Shown: positions 1 through 9,275, counted from the stretch's first letter. The stretch is DNA of 64,000 bases from Roseimicrobium sp. ORNL1 (GCF_011044495.1 NZ_CP049143.1:7564001-7628000), one strand, 5' to 3'. Numbers and translations are program-made. The notes: generated by a model from the sequence alone, not told the origin.

Positions 1-513
1 AGGGAGTCGCTGATTCCCCGGCAATGGATTGGGCTGGTGCTGGGGCTGGCTGGCGTGGCACTCGTCGTGTCCCAAAAGCTGACGGGTCATCCGGACATCC
101 CTGCGTTGGGTATGGTGACGACTGCCCTCTTCGGCATCACCTTGGGTGCGCTGTACCAGAAGCGCTTCTGCAGCCGCATGGACCTCCGGACCGGCACCGC
201 CGTGCAAGGATTTGCCTCCGCAGCACTGATGCTGGTGCTCGCTCTTTCCTTTGAGACCATGGTGGTCCGGTGGACAGCCCCACTCATCTTCGCCCTGCTC
301 TGGCTGATTCTGGTGCTCTCCATGGGGGCCTTTTTCCTGCTCTCCATTCTGCTGCGGCAGGGGCAATCGCTTCAGGTGACACGTCTCTTTTATCTGACGC
401 CACCCGTCACGGCGGTGATGGCTTGGGCGGCATTTGGAGAAGGGCTGCCTCCCACGGTGGTGGCGGGCTTCCTGGTGGCGGCACTTGGGGTATGGATGGC
501 GCGCCAGGCCTGA
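1..513 (+). CDS. EamA/DMT-family permease, C-terminal part
   Basis: The reading frame is open from the first base of the window, so the gene starts upstream and only about 170 C-terminal residues are seen. They form roughly five hydrophobic segments (for example LVLGLAGVALVVSQ and TAPLIFALLWLILVLSMGAF) and end with the motif GEGLPPTVVAGFLVAALGVW, typical of the second EamA repeat of drug/metabolite transporters. The family exports or imports small metabolites across the inner membrane; the substrate cannot be told. It stands 58 bp before the phosphatase gene on the same strand and may be cotranscribed with it. Family confident; specific role unknown. Confidence 0.8.
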   Translation, partial: RESLIPRQWIGLVLGLAGVALVVSQKLTGHPDIPALGMVTTALFGITLGALYQKRFCSRMDLRTGTAVQGFASAALMLVLALSFETMVVRWTAPLIFALLWLILVLSMGAFFLLSILLRQGQSLQVTRLFYLTPPVTAVMAWAAFGEGLPPTVVAGFLVAALGVWMARQA

Positions 514-571
514 TCGATCAGGCACTTTTTCTTTGCTGGGACCGGAGTGATCTCTGCTATCTGGTAGTCCC

Positions 572-1255
572 ATGGCCATGACACGCATCTTCCTCATTCG
601 CCACGGCGCCACGACCCTGACCGCGGAGGATCGCTTCGCCGGTTCCACGGATGTGCCGCTTTCTGATGAAGGGCGTGAGCAGGCACGCCGGCTGGCACAG
701 CGCCTGGCCGATCTCCCGGTGAAAGCAGTCTATGCCTCACCGCTGGGTCGCACTATGGAGACCGCGCGTATTCTCGCAGCACCACACACCTGCGAAGTCC
801 GGCCCCGGGAGGGGTTGAAGGAAATCGCCCATGGCCACTGGGAACAGCTCACCCGCCACGAGGTGGAGGCGCAGTACCCAGAAGAAGCAGCCGCGTGGGA
901 GGAGGACCCTTATACCTATGCACCGCCGGGAGGCGAGAGTGGTCTGGCCGTGACGGCACGGGCCCTGCCGGCGCTGATTGAAATCGTGCGCCAACACGAG
1001 GGAGAGCCGGTGATCGTGGTTTCCCACAAGGCAACCATCCGTCTGCTGCTCAGCTCGCTCTTGGGCTTCGACCCACGACGGTACCGGGACAATCTCGATC
1101 AGAATCCCGCAGCGCTGAACATCGTGGATTTCAGAGATCCGGTGCGTGCGCGGCTCATGCTCTTCAACGACACCTCTCACTATTCGGAGGAAGGTCTCGC
1201 TGTACCCAAGGAGCCGGAGAAGAATCTTTCCCGCTGGTGGTCGGGAAATAAATAA
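572..1255 (+). CDS. Histidine phosphatase family protein (phosphoglycerate mutase-like)
   Basis: About 227 residues with the family signature FLIRHGATT at the N-terminus (RHG near residues 10-12, His11 being the predicted phospho-acceptor) and the second catalytic His in VIVVSHKATIRLLL near residue 152. The SDEGREQARRLAQ and ASPLGRTMETA segments are typical of CobC/GpmB-like enzymes. Members remove phosphate from small molecules such as alpha-ribazole phosphate or sugar phosphates; no cobalamin gene is nearby, so the substrate is open. Two ATG codons six bases apart (572 and 578) could both start it. It precedes rpiB by 38 bp, which fits a role in sugar-phosphate metabolism. Confidence 0.88.
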   Translation: MAMTRIFLIRHGATTLTAEDRFAGSTDVPLSDEGREQARRLAQRLADLPVKAVYASPLGRTMETARILAAPHTCEVRPREGLKEIAHGHWEQLTRHEVEAQYPEEAAAWEEDPYTYAPPGGESGLAVTARALPALIEIVRQHEGEPVIVVSHKATIRLLLSSLLGFDPRRYRDNLDQNPAALNIVDFRDPVRARLMLFNDTSHYSEEGLAVPKEPEKNLSRWWSGNK

Positions 1256-1293
1256 GTGTCTCCTTCAGTGGATGGTTTGGCCAATGGTGTATC

Positions 1294-1731
1294 ATGCGCT
1301 CCATGAAGATTGCCATTGGTTCTGATCACGCCGGCTTTCACTACAAGCAGGCCATCATTGAGCATCTGAAGAAGGCCGGGCATGAGGTCGCGGATTTCGG
1401 CACAGACTCGGACGCGGCGGTGGACTATCCCAAGTACATCCGTCCTGTGGCAGAAGCGGTGGCCGCAGGGCAAGCGGAGCGCGGCATCGTGCTCGGGGGC
1501 TCGGGCAACGGTGAGGCCATCACGGCAAACCGGGTGCGAGGCATCCGCTGCGGCTTGTGCTGGAATCTGGAGTCCGCTCGTCTCACGCGTCAGCATAATG
1601 ATGCGAATGTGCTGTCCCTCGGCGAGCGCATGATGGATGAGGCGACCGCGCTGGCGATCGTGGATATCTTCCTGAGCACGCCATTCGAAGGCGGCAGGCA
1701 TCTGGCGCGCATCCAGCAGATTGACGCTTAA
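1294..1731 (+). CDS. rpiB: Ribose-5-phosphate isomerase B
   Basis: Interconverts ribulose 5-phosphate and ribose 5-phosphate in the pentose phosphate pathway. The protein starts MKIAIGSDHAGFHYKQ, the RpiB hallmark, from the ATG at 1303; the ATG at 1294 adds only three residues. The active-site loop reads GGSGNGEAITANR (near residue 68): the position of the catalytic Cys of the E. coli enzyme is Ser and a Glu follows, as in the mycobacterial RpiB type where Glu is the base. The later RQHNDANVLSLGER motif is also conserved. Length (about 145) is normal. It follows the phosphatase gene closely and precedes a channel-like gene by 18 bp, so the three may be an operon. Confidence 0.93.
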   Translation: MRSMKIAIGSDHAGFHYKQAIIEHLKKAGHEVADFGTDSDAAVDYPKYIRPVAEAVAAGQAERGIVLGGSGNGEAITANRVRGIRCGLCWNLESARLTRQHNDANVLSLGERMMDEATALAIVDIFLSTPFEGGRHLARIQQIDA

Positions 1732-1749
1732 CAACACCCCTGTTCGTCC

Positions 1750-2436
1750 ATGGGCTTCAGCTTGAGCAAACGTAAACTGATTGTCACCGTGCGGCGGCAG
1801 CCCTCGAGTCTGCTGCTGGCGGCGCAATTGCTGGCTGTTTTAATCTATCCTGTCCTGGCGGAGTCAGACACCGGCAAGGTGGCCTATGTGCTGTTCTGTA
1901 ACATGGTGCTGGCCCTGGCTCTCTGGGTGGTGAATCGCAATCCGTTCGTCAATTGGATCGGCTGGGTGCTCGCGGTTCCTGCGGTGATTTGTTCCGTGGT
2001 CGGGCATCTTGGGAAGCACCCCACCTTTTTGACCGTCGGTTATTTTTTGGAAGCACTGCTCTATTTTTATGCCGCTGTAGGTTTGATCTTCTACATGCTG
2101 GATGACCAGAGCATCACCCTCGATGAACTCGTGGCTGCAGGTGCCACCTTCACGTTGTTTGCGTGGTCGTTTGCGTTCGCGTTCCTGGTCTGCCAGGCCT
2201 GGGTGCCGGGCAGCTTCACCGCTGCTCAAAACACCGAGGATCCACGGAGCTGGCTGGAACTTCTCTTCCTGAGCTTTGCCACTCTTTCCGGGGTGGGACT
2301 CAGTGATATCATTCCTGTCCGCCCCTTCGCGAGGTCCCTGGTGATGCTCGAGATGTTCTGCGGCGTGATGTACCTCGCGGTGGTGGTGTCCCGGTTGATT
2401 GCGCTGGCGACCCTCCGCGCCAAAGAGGGGAAGTGA
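1750..2436 (+). CDS. Ion-channel-like (two-TM pore) membrane protein
   Basis: A 228-residue integral membrane protein with about five N-terminal hydrophobic segments and, near residues 165-215, a pore-helix / filter / last-helix arrangement resembling the Ion_trans_2 (bacterial K+ channel) fold: LELLFLSFATLSGVGLSDII, then a hydrophobic helix. In K+ channels the filter reads T-x-G-Y-G-D; here the aligned stretch is T-L-S-G-V-G-L-S-D, with an extra residue and no Tyr. It may still conduct, with altered selectivity, or have lost conduction. It follows rpiB by 18 bp and converges on the esterase gene. The fold assignment is from motif reading only. Confidence 0.65.
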   Translation: MGFSLSKRKLIVTVRRQPSSLLLAAQLLAVLIYPVLAESDTGKVAYVLFCNMVLALALWVVNRNPFVNWIGWVLAVPAVICSVVGHLGKHPTFLTVGYFLEALLYFYAAVGLIFYMLDDQSITLDELVAAGATFTLFAWSFAFAFLVCQAWVPGSFTAAQNTEDPRSWLELLFLSFATLSGVGLSDIIPVRPFARSLVMLEMFCGVMYLAVVVSRLIALATLRAKEGK

Positions 2437-2469
2437 GGACGCGGTGTATCAGGGGTAATCACCAACTGA

Positions 2470-2630
2470 GGAATGGCCGCAAAAGAACGCAAAGAACACA
2501 AAAGGGAAAACACTTTGCGAAGCGTGCAGGCAGATCAACAACAGGGGTCTAGCGTTGGAATGACCGAGAGAGCAACGGTCTCCCCTTCCCGAAAACCTTT
2601 GTGTTCTTTGCGTTCTTTTGCGGCCATTCC
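2470..2630. repeat. Long inverted repeat between convergent genes (family B)
   Basis: Bases 2470-2502 and 2598-2630 are perfect reverse complements over 33 bases. The arm is purine-rich on one strand (GCAAAAGAACGCAAAGAACA) with a loose GCAAAGAAC periodicity. The loop is 95 bases and has no credible gene. The element fills the gap between the convergent channel-like and esterase genes and could fold into a strong hairpin in either transcript. Confidence 0.85.
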
Positions 2631-2648
2631 TTTCAGTAGGCCTTTTGC

Positions 2649-3743
2649 TCACTCCGCCTTCAGCTTCCCAATCAACCATTCCATCATCGCCTGATGAGCC
2701 GGAGGTGACTTCTTGTCATCGGTGTGTCGATAGATGTTCTCGATGCCCAGTGCATCCATGCGTTCCTTGAGCTTGTGGCCGAAGATGGGGTGATGGATGG
2801 CGAAGCCGGGCTTGGCATCCGAAGGGACGGGTTCATCCGCCTCGTTGTAGACCATGAAGAGCGGTGGATCGTCCTTGGAAAGATGGGTCATGGCTGCGGC
2901 ATCTTCCGCAAGCTTGCGCACTTCGGGTTTGCTGAAGTCTTCAAAAGTCTTCACACCATAGAAGGAGATGAGCGCGGGATGCTGGGCGGGCGGCATGCCG
3001 ATCCATTCCTTGATGACCAGCGGGTCGTAAGTCCCCTGCCCTCCCAGGGTAGCGACGCAACGTAGCCGTGACGATTCACGCTCGATGGGATCACTGCTGT
3101 CTGGCTTCGCGAGGTCCTCGTGGAAACCGACCCACATGGAGATGCCCGCACCGGCGGAACCACCGAAGGCCGCGATACGTTTCGGATCGATGTTCCACTC
3201 CTTTGCTTTGCTGCGGAGAAACTGAATCGCCCGCGCGCCGTCGAGCATGGGCGCGGGATAGATGGCCTGGGTGGTGTAGCGATAGTTGATGCTGGCAAAG
3301 GAGACGCCGTTCGCAAGGCACTGGAGGACGGCCTGCGATGATACGCCTTCCTTGCTCCCCGCGATGAAGCCGCCACCATGGATGAAGACCAGCACTGGCG
3401 CCGGCTCCTTGGTATCTGCCTTCCAGAAGTCCAGAACGTTGCGCTCGTGTGGACCGTACTTCGCATTCGCCTCGGTAGGTTTAGGCGTGAGCGCCGTGGG
3501 TGGCGCACCGCGCTTCTTCAGTTCCTGCTGCAGCGCGGCCCATTCCAGCCCATTGATTTTGCCATCCTTGTCCTTGTCGGATTCCGGGTAACGCTCAAGC
3601 ACCACCTTCTGGAGGAGCTCTATCATCTTGGCATTGGCGTCGGGCGGAATGGCCGGAGCGGTTTGCTGGCCAGGCATCATGGGTGTGAGGGACAGGGAGG
3701 CGCCGGTGATGATGGCCAGGGAAAGGAGCGCTTTCGTTTTCAT
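2649..3743 (-). CDS. Secreted alpha/beta hydrolase (esterase) with EF-hand-like N-terminus
   Basis: 364 residues: N-terminal signal peptide (about 1-25), a single EF-hand-like calcium loop (D56-K-D-K-D60-G-K-I-N-G-L-E-W68), then an alpha/beta hydrolase fold. Visible catalytic features are the oxyanion motif HGGG (122-125) and nucleophile elbow GGSAG with Ser196; a candidate acid lies in EADEPV and the His in the HHPIFGHKL region. The family covers carboxylesterases and acetyl-xylan-type esterases that act outside the cytoplasm. The calcium loop before the hydrolase domain is a combination seen in secreted proteins of planctomycetes and verrucomicrobia. Single gene, convergent with the channel-like gene; start preceded by a pyrimidine-rich tract. 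Confidence 0.85.
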   Translation of the reverse strand: MKTKALLSLAIITGASLSLTPMMPGQQTAPAIPPDANAKMIELLQKVVLERYPESDKDKDGKINGLEWAALQQELKKRGAPPTALTPKPTEANAKYGPHERNVLDFWKADTKEPAPVLVFIHGGGFIAGSKEGVSSQAVLQCLANGVSFASINYRYTTQAIYPAPMLDGARAIQFLRSKAKEWNIDPKRIAAFGGSAGAGISMWVGFHEDLAKPDSSDPIERESSRLRCVATLGGQGTYDPLVIKEWIGMPPAQHPALISFYGVKTFEDFSKPEVRKLAEDAAAMTHLSKDDPPLFMVYNEADEPVPSDAKPGFAIHHPIFGHKLKERMDALGIENIYRHTDDKKSPPAHQAMMEWLIGKLKAE

Positions 3744-3899
3744 GCGGACGGGCTAGGAAGGTGCAGGGGAAGCTCGTGTAACGCACCGGACGTGCACGGT
3801 CTGTCTTCCCTCTCTCAGTGAGTAAGGGTGGTGACACAGCCGTTTCTTGTGCTGCCGGGAAAAACCTGTTGTGCTGGGTGCGTTCAACCAGCTCTCTCC

Positions 3900-6068
3900 A
3901 TGAACACCAGAGCCCTTTGTGTTTGTTTCATGGCGTTGGCGTGTGGCCTGTCTGCTCCCACGCTGCGCGCCCAGGATTCAAAGAAAGCACCCCAGCGGTT
4001 TGTTACGGTCGACACGCTGACCAGGCCGCGGTGGATCCGTGATGAAGGGGATCTCTGTCACCTCACGTGGATCTCAGGTGAGAAGGAGTTCGGGCATGTG
4101 AAGTTTCGCAAGGATGGCGGCACGCCCTTCATCGACTCAATTAGTTTTTCCAGCAGTCGTGAAGACACGGGTACCCCCATAGCGCGCGAGCTCGAGCCTG
4201 TGTTCCATCTGAGTGTGGGTACACGACAGGCTCCCATTGGACGGCCTCCGGATATGTCGGTGTGGAACGTGTTTTTCGACAAGGTGCACACCCGCCCTTT
4301 TGAAACGCACATCTCGAGGCGGGATCCAAACCAACCCACGTGCGATGAGCTGGGGGATATCCCCGTGGTGCGTGTGCCTGGATTGAGCCTCGGGCCGTTT
4401 CAAGGCGAACTGGTCGTGAGCTGCTATCCCGGCAGCAGATTGATCCGCATCGAAGCGGTGGTGTCCACGGAGGTGGATCGCCGCGCCATCATCTATGATG
4501 CCGGTTTGGTTTCAAAGGCATCTTCGTGGGAGAGACTCGCATGGGCGGATACGGAGGGGAAACTCCAGAGCGTCTCACCCCATGATGATACACCCGACAC
4601 CCCACTCGCAGTGCGCCACCGTACTGTTATCGCGGAAAGCCCCCAAGGTTCACTGGCCTGCTTCCCTCCTCCTCACCAGTTTTTCTTCCCGCGCGATTCG
4701 ACCGATAACCTGAAGTACATCTGGTATGGCAAAGGACATGGCGACACGGCGGTGCCCTTTGGGTTTGGCGTGCGTCAGTCGCCCAGTGGTGGCGGTGCTT
4801 TTGTGCCGTGGTTCAATGCCCCTCCGGGAACCAAGCAGCGACTCGCCTTTTTTCTGCTGCCTTCGTCAGGCAAGGCGGAGGATGCCATGAAGGAGGTACT
4901 GCGCTACACGCGGAATGATCGCTTCACGCCGCTGCCAGGGCACACCACCTACACCAGCCATTATCACCTCGCCCACACAGTGGACGCCATGAAGTGGAAG
5001 GAGGAGAAGGTGAATCCGCTTCCTGTGCCAGATTTTGTAAACGTCTTCAAGGACATGGGCGTGCAGGCCGTGCATCTCGCGGAGTTTCACGGGGATGGCC
5101 ACCAGCAGGATCCTGGGCCACTCCGATTCCCTGAGATGCAGGCCATGTTCGACGAGTGCCGGCGGCTCTCCGATGACAAGCTGCTGCTTATCCCAGGTGA
5201 GGAGGTCAGTGGTTTTCTCGGGATCAAAGAGGAAGGCAAACACCCTGGCCACTGGATGCTGATGTTCCCCAAGCCGGTGATCTGGACGCAGCGTCGCGGG
5301 CCTGATCAGCCCTTCGAAGATCACGTGGAACCGTTTGGGAAGGTATATCGTGTGGCGGGACGGGAGGACATGTTTGAGCTGCTCAAGCGGGAGAAGGGCC
5401 TGGGCTGGACCGCGCATCCCCGCATCAAGGCCTCAAGCTGGACGCCGGATATCTATCGCAACGAGGATTTCTATCTCTCGGATCACTGGCTCGGTGGAGC
5501 GTGGAAGGCCATGCCCGCTGACCTCTCACGGGAACGGCTGGGCGAACGCTGTCTCAATCTCCTGGATGACATGGCGAACTGGGGCCAGCGCAAGTATCTC
5601 CCGGGCGAGGTGGATGTCTTCAAGATCAATCACACGCATGAGCTCTTCGGGCACATGAACATCAATTACCTCCGCCTCGCCAAGCTTCCCCGATATGAGG
5701 ATGGCTGGCAGCCGATCATGGAGGCGCTGAAGAAGGGTGCCTTCTTCACGACCACGGGTGAGATTCTGCTGAAGGAGTTCACCGTGGGTGGCAGCCAGAG
5801 CGGCGAGGTGTGTGTGGTGAAGGACAAGGCGAGTACGGAGGTGGAGGTGGCCGTGGAGGGGACATTTCCCCTGGCCTTTGCAGAGCTGATTTCCGGTGAT
5901 GGCAACAAGGTCTATCGTGATCGCATGGACCTGCTTCCCCTTTGCAAGCCGTTCGCTGAAGGGAAGGTGGGCTGGTCGCCGAAACTCAAGGGTCGCAAAT
6001 GGGCCCGCGTGGAAGTGTGGGACGTCGCGGGGAACGGGGCCTACTCGCAGCCAGTTTGGCTGGAATGA
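3900..6068 (+). CDS. Large secreted protein with PHP-like metal-dependent phosphoesterase region
   Basis: 722 residues from the ATG at 3900, chosen because it is directly followed by a clear signal peptide (MNTRALCVCFMALACGLSA); an upstream in-frame start at 3828 would bury it. Residues 1-340 look like a beta-rich domain of unknown type. From about 350 a PHP-like region follows: SHYHLAHT (H-x-H type), HLAEFHGDGH, LLIPGEEVSG, LGWTAHPRIKAS and GEVDVFKINHTHELFGH, a spacing of His/Asp/Glu clusters that suits a polynuclear metal site. The C-terminal 100 residues (ATTGEILLKEFTVGG onward) look like a small beta-sandwich. The PHP assignment is from motif reading; the substrate is unknown. It is flanked by unrelated genes. 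Confidence 0.6.
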   Translation: MNTRALCVCFMALACGLSAPTLRAQDSKKAPQRFVTVDTLTRPRWIRDEGDLCHLTWISGEKEFGHVKFRKDGGTPFIDSISFSSSREDTGTPIARELEPVFHLSVGTRQAPIGRPPDMSVWNVFFDKVHTRPFETHISRRDPNQPTCDELGDIPVVRVPGLSLGPFQGELVVSCYPGSRLIRIEAVVSTEVDRRAIIYDAGLVSKASSWERLAWADTEGKLQSVSPHDDTPDTPLAVRHRTVIAESPQGSLACFPPPHQFFFPRDSTDNLKYIWYGKGHGDTAVPFGFGVRQSPSGGGAFVPWFNAPPGTKQRLAFFLLPSSGKAEDAMKEVLRYTRNDRFTPLPGHTTYTSHYHLAHTVDAMKWKEEKVNPLPVPDFVNVFKDMGVQAVHLAEFHGDGHQQDPGPLRFPEMQAMFDECRRLSDDKLLLIPGEEVSGFLGIKEEGKHPGHWMLMFPKPVIWTQRRGPDQPFEDHVEPFGKVYRVAGREDMFELLKREKGLGWTAHPRIKASSWTPDIYRNEDFYLSDHWLGGAWKAMPADLSRERLGERCLNLLDDMANWGQRKYLPGEVDVFKINHTHELFGHMNINYLRLAKLPRYEDGWQPIMEALKKGAFFTTTGEILLKEFTVGGSQSGEVCVVKDKASTEVEVAVEGTFPLAFAELISGDGNKVYRDRMDLLPLCKPFAEGKVGWSPKLKGRKWARVEVWDVAGNGAYSQPVWLE

Positions 6069-6129
6069 GTGTCGATGATTGACGGGAGGGCGAGACGCTT
6101 CATTAGTGCCGTCCCCCTCCCCGCTCCCC

Positions 6130-7071
6130 ATGAGTCTCGATCCTGCTAGTTCTGTTTTTGTCGCCGGCCACCGTGGCATGGTAGGCAGTGCCTTGGTAAG
6201 AGCCTTTCAGGCCCGCGGTCAGAGCAAGATTCTCACGGCAGGCCGGAATGAACTTGATCTCAGCAATCAAGCAGCAGTTGAGGCTTGGTTTGCGTCGCAA
6301 AAGCCTGAGGTTGTGGTAGTTGCAGCGGCGAAGGTGGGTGGTATCCACGCGAACTTCACTTATCCGGCCGAGTTCCTGTATGACAACCTCATGATCGCGG
6401 CGAACTGCATCCAGGCAGCGTATCGCACCGGCGTGAAGCGGTTGCTGTTTCTGGGCAGTTCCTGCATCTATCCCCGCGAGGCTCCCCAGCCGATGCGTGA
6501 AGAGGCCTTGCTTACCAGTGAACTGGAAAAAACCAATGAGGCGTATGCCATCGCCAAGATCGCGGGCCTGAAACTATGCCAGTACTACCGCAAGCAGTAC
6601 GGCGTGCTTTTCCACTCCGCGATGCCGACCAACCTGTACGGCCCCGGCGATAACTACCACCCGGAAAACTCGCATGTGATTCCCGGTCTGATTCGCCGCT
6701 TTCATGAGGCGAAGGTCAACGATGCCAGCGATGTCACTGTCTGGGGCACCGGTTCACCGCGTCGCGAATTTTTGCACGCCGACGACCTTGCAGAAGGGTG
6801 CGTGCATCTCTTGGGCGTGGAGAATCCGCCCGACTGGATCAACCTCGGTTATGGCGACGATGTGTCCATCCGTGAACTTGCCGAGTTGGTGAAGGAGGTG
6901 GTGGGCTTCCAAGGTGAGTTGAAATTTGATTCCTCCAAGCCCGACGGCACACCGAGGAAGCTGATGGAGAACAGCAAGATGAAGGCGTTGGGCTGGCAGG
7001 CGAAGACGGCGCTGCGTGATGGCTTGGGTGGTGCTTACCGGGATTTCTGTGACAATCCCAAGTGGCACTGA
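6130..7071 (+). CDS. fcl: GDP-L-fucose synthase
   Basis: Converts GDP-4-keto-6-deoxy-D-mannose to GDP-L-fucose (epimerisation and NADPH reduction) for surface glycans. The 313-residue protein has the NAD(P) motif [12 protein letters not shown] (GHRGMVG, 13-19), the active-site [14 protein letters not shown] region with Ser near 111, and the catalytic Tyr139-x3-Lys143 in [11 protein letters not shown]. Also conserved are [20 protein letters not shown] and the C-terminal [14 protein letters not shown]. The ATG at 6130 gives the standard N-terminus; the in-frame start at 6079 adds 17 unlike residues. The partner GDP-mannose dehydratase gene is not in the window. Convergent with mnmG. Confidence 0.96.
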   Translation: MSLDPASSVFVAGHRGMVGSALVRAFQARGQSKILTAGRNELDLSNQAAVEAWFASQKPEVVVVAAAKVGGIHANFTYPAEFLYDNLMIAANCIQAAYRTGVKRLLFLGSSCIYPREAPQPMREEALLTSELEKTNEAYAIAKIAGLKLCQYYRKQYGVLFHSAMPTNLYGPGDNYHPENSHVIPGLIRRFHEAKVNDASDVTVWGTGSPRREFLHADDLAEGCVHLLGVENPPDWINLGYGDDVSIRELAELVKEVVGFQGELKFDSSKPDGTPRKLMENSKMKALGWQAKTALRDGLGGAYRDFCDNPKWH

Positions 7072-7129
7072 GGTGTTGTTCTTTCGGAGCGCGTGGCGTG
7101 GCGTGATTCCAAGGTGAAGCGTGGGATTT

Positions 7130-7298
7130 GCAAAGGAGCGCGGACACTCTTGTCCGCTATCCCTGATCCCCAACCTTCTTTCATTTGGCAGGCAAGGCCA
7201 GCCTCCAGGAGCTGCTCCAAGAACGCTACCAGCCGCATCCGCATGATGGGGGTCGCCGCATAGCAGAACAGCGGACAAGAGTGTCCGCGCTCCTTTGA
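7130..7298. repeat. 169 bp BIME/MITE-like inverted-repeat element, copy 1 (family A)
   Basis: Arms 7130-7157 and 7271-7298 are reverse complements over 27 of 28 bases. Each arm holds its own hairpin, GGACACTCTTGTCC. The central 113 bases have no gene. A second copy of exactly the same length lies at 30591-30759. The element sits between the convergent fcl and mnmG genes. Confidence 0.9.
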
Positions 7299-7326
7299 CC
7301 GCTCGACGCTACGGGGGGTCGCAGAC

Positions 7327-9225
7327 CTACTCCCCCGCTGGTGCCAGCTCTTCCCTTCCGGCTCCCGCCCGCTTCACCCACACCTGCACCACGGCAAGGT
7401 CGGATGGAGTCACGCCCTGGATGCGCGCCGCTTGACCAAAGGTCGCCGGACGAAGCTGGGCCAGCTTGAGCTGGGCCTCACGCTTTAGGCTCTTGATGGC
7501 GGTGTAGTCCACCCAGTCGGGGATCGCCTTGTCCTCCATGCGTGCCGCCTTTTCCACCTGCTCGTGCTGACGGGCGATGTATCCAGCGTACTTGATGTCA
7601 TTCTCGGCGAGGCACCAGAGTTCATCGGTGAACTTGGCGCGAATCTCTTCCGGCAGGGCGGACCAGGTATTTTCCGGTCGGCGCACCCACTGTTCGAGTC
7701 GCGTGCTCTGATAGGTGGTGGTAGCCAGCAGGGTCCGCAGCTCGGCGAGGCGGGCGGCCTTCTCGGTGGTATGCTGGGCACGGAAGGCATCGACCATGCC
7801 AAACTCAATCCCCTTGGGCGTGAGACGCAGGTCGCAATTATCCTGGCGGAGCAGGAGACGGTATTCGGCCCGGCTGGTGAACATGCGGTAGGGCTCGGTG
7901 GTTCCCTTGGTCACGAGGTCGTCGACCATGACGCCGAGGTAGGCCTCGGAGCGCTTCAGAACGAAGGCGGGTTTGCCACCGACCTTGAGGGCGGCGTTGG
8001 TCCCGGCGAGCAGTCCTTGACCGGCGGCTTCTTCGTAGCCTGAGGTGCCGTTGATCTGGCCGGCGAAATAAAGGCCCCCCACCCGCTTCGTTTCGAGGGT
8101 TGGATGGAGCTGGGTCGGTGGGCAGTAGTCGTACTCCACCGCGTAGCCGGGGCGGATGATTTCGGCATTCTCCAACCCGGTGATGCTGCGGATGAAGGCA
8201 AGCTGCACTTCGAACGGCAGGCTGGTGGAGACGCCGTTCACATAATACTCGTGGGTGTGGCGACCTTCGGGTTCGAGGAAGATCTGGTGGCGCTCCTTCT
8301 CCGCGAAGCGCACCACCTTGTCTTCGATGGACGGGCAGTAGCGGGGGCCCACGCCTTCGATGATGCCGCAGTACATCGGCGACTTGTCGAGGTTCGCCCG
8401 GATGATGTCGTGGGTGGTCGGGTTCGTGTACGTGATCCAGCAAGGGGTCTGTTCCACGTGGAACGTCTCCCGCTGCCAGCGGTTCAGGGTGAAAAGCTGG
8501 GCGTCGTCAGGCAACACACCGCTCAGGTAGCTGAAGCGCGGAGGCGGCTCATCGCCCGGCTGGCGCTCGCACTTGCTCAGGTCGATGCTACGTCCGTTGA
8601 TGCGGCAGGGGGTACCGGTCTTGAAACGACGGACCTCGAAGCCGAGGTGCTTGAGGCTGTCGCTCAGGGTTGAGATGGTGTCTCCCATGCGGCCACCTGC
8701 CTGGTTCTGCAGACCTACATGCAGGAGCCCCCGCATGAAGGTGCCGGAGCTGATCACGATCGACTTCGCCCTATATATAATACCAAGGCTGGTGCGCACG
8801 CCTACCACTTGGTCCCCTTCCACCAGAATCTCGGCAGCATTGCCTTGGTGGAGGTCGAGGTTGGGCTGGTTCTCCACCAGCCACTTCATGCGGAACTGGT
8901 AGGCCTTCTTGTCGCACTGGGCACGAGGAGCCTGCACACTGGGGCCCTTGGCCACATTAAGCATGCGGAACTGGATGCCGGTGGCGTCCGTATTGAGGCC
9001 CATGATCCCCCCGAGCGCGTCGATTTCCCGGACCATGTGGCCTTTCGCCAGGCCTCCGATGGCAGGGTTGCAGGACATCTGGGTGATGGTGTCCAGATTC
9101 TGCGTGAGGATAGCCGTCTGTGCTCCGATGCGGGACGCCGCCATGGCGGCCTCCACCCCAGCATGCCCTGCCCCACAGACAATCACGTCATAGGTCTTCG
9201 GGTAGGTGTAGAGGGAGTTAGACAT
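7327..9225 (-). CDS. mnmG: tRNA uridine-5-carboxymethylaminomethyl(34) synthesis enzyme MnmG (GidA)
   Basis: With MnmE it installs the carboxymethylaminomethyl group on wobble U34 of several tRNAs, using FAD, NADH and methylene-THF. The 632-residue protein begins [20 protein letters not shown] at 9225 and has the FAD motif GAGHAG (18-23), the [14 protein letters not shown] signature, [20 protein letters not shown], and the C-terminal [11 protein letters not shown] / [10 protein letters not shown] region. An in-frame start at 9348 would run through the parS site and add 41 unconserved residues, so 9225 is preferred. Start is preceded by a pyrimidine tract. One parS site is inside the gene (coding TFHVEQ) and one in its leader; mnmG commonly lies near oriC. 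The usual partners mnmE, rsmG, parA and parB are not in the window. Confidence 0.97.
   Translation of the reverse strand: MSNSLYTYPKTYDVIVCGAGHAGVEAAMAASRIGAQTAILTQNLDTITQMSCNPAIGGLAKGHMVREIDALGGIMGLNTDATGIQFRMLNVAKGPSVQAPRAQCDKKAYQFRMKWLVENQPNLDLHQGNAAEILVEGDQVVGVRTSLGIIYRAKSIVISSGTFMRGLLHVGLQNQAGGRMGDTISTLSDSLKHLGFEVRRFKTGTPCRINGRSIDLSKCERQPGDEPPPRFSYLSGVLPDDAQLFTLNRWQRETFHVEQTPCWITYTNPTTHDIIRANLDKSPMYCGIIEGVGPRYCPSIEDKVVRFAEKERHQIFLEPEGRHTHEYYVNGVSTSLPFEVQLAFIRSITGLENAEIIRPGYAVEYDYCPPTQLHPTLETKRVGGLYFAGQINGTSGYEEAAGQGLLAGTNAALKVGGKPAFVLKRSEAYLGVMVDDLVTKGTTEPYRMFTSRAEYRLLLRQDNCDLRLTPKGIEFGMVDAFRAQHTTEKAARLAELRTLLATTTYQSTRLEQWVRRPENTWSALPEEIRAKFTDELWCLAENDIKYAGYIARQHEQVEKAARMEDKAIPDWVDYTAIKSLKREAQLKLAQLRPATFGQAARIQGVTPSDLAVVQVWVKRAGAGREELAPAGE
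8450..8465. promoter_or_regulatory. parS-like centromere site inside mnmG
   Basis: TGTTCCACGTGGAACG matches the bacterial parS consensus (TGTTYCACGTGRAACA) at 15 of 16 positions and holds the complete 14-base palindrome GTTCCACGTGGAAC. ParB dimers bind such sites to load the chromosome-segregation complex. It lies 810 bp from the perfect site at 9276. Confidence 0.85.
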
Positions 9226-9275
9226 GGAGGATGGAGCGGTCGAGAAGATAGCACAGGGGGTAAAAGCCTGCCAAA

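Noticed and set aside
5318-5334. A third parS-like sequence (GATCACGTGGAACC)
   Set aside because: Only one half of the palindrome matches; it is within a coding region and could be chance.
7100-7320. Short open frames across both 169 bp elements
   Set aside because: They arise from the repeat arms in several frames and differ between the two copies, so they are not conserved proteins.
8765-8785. CCCTATATATA inside mnmG, like the one at 9301
   Set aside because: It is explained by codons of the conserved IIYRAK stretch, and two short AT runs do not make a repeat family.
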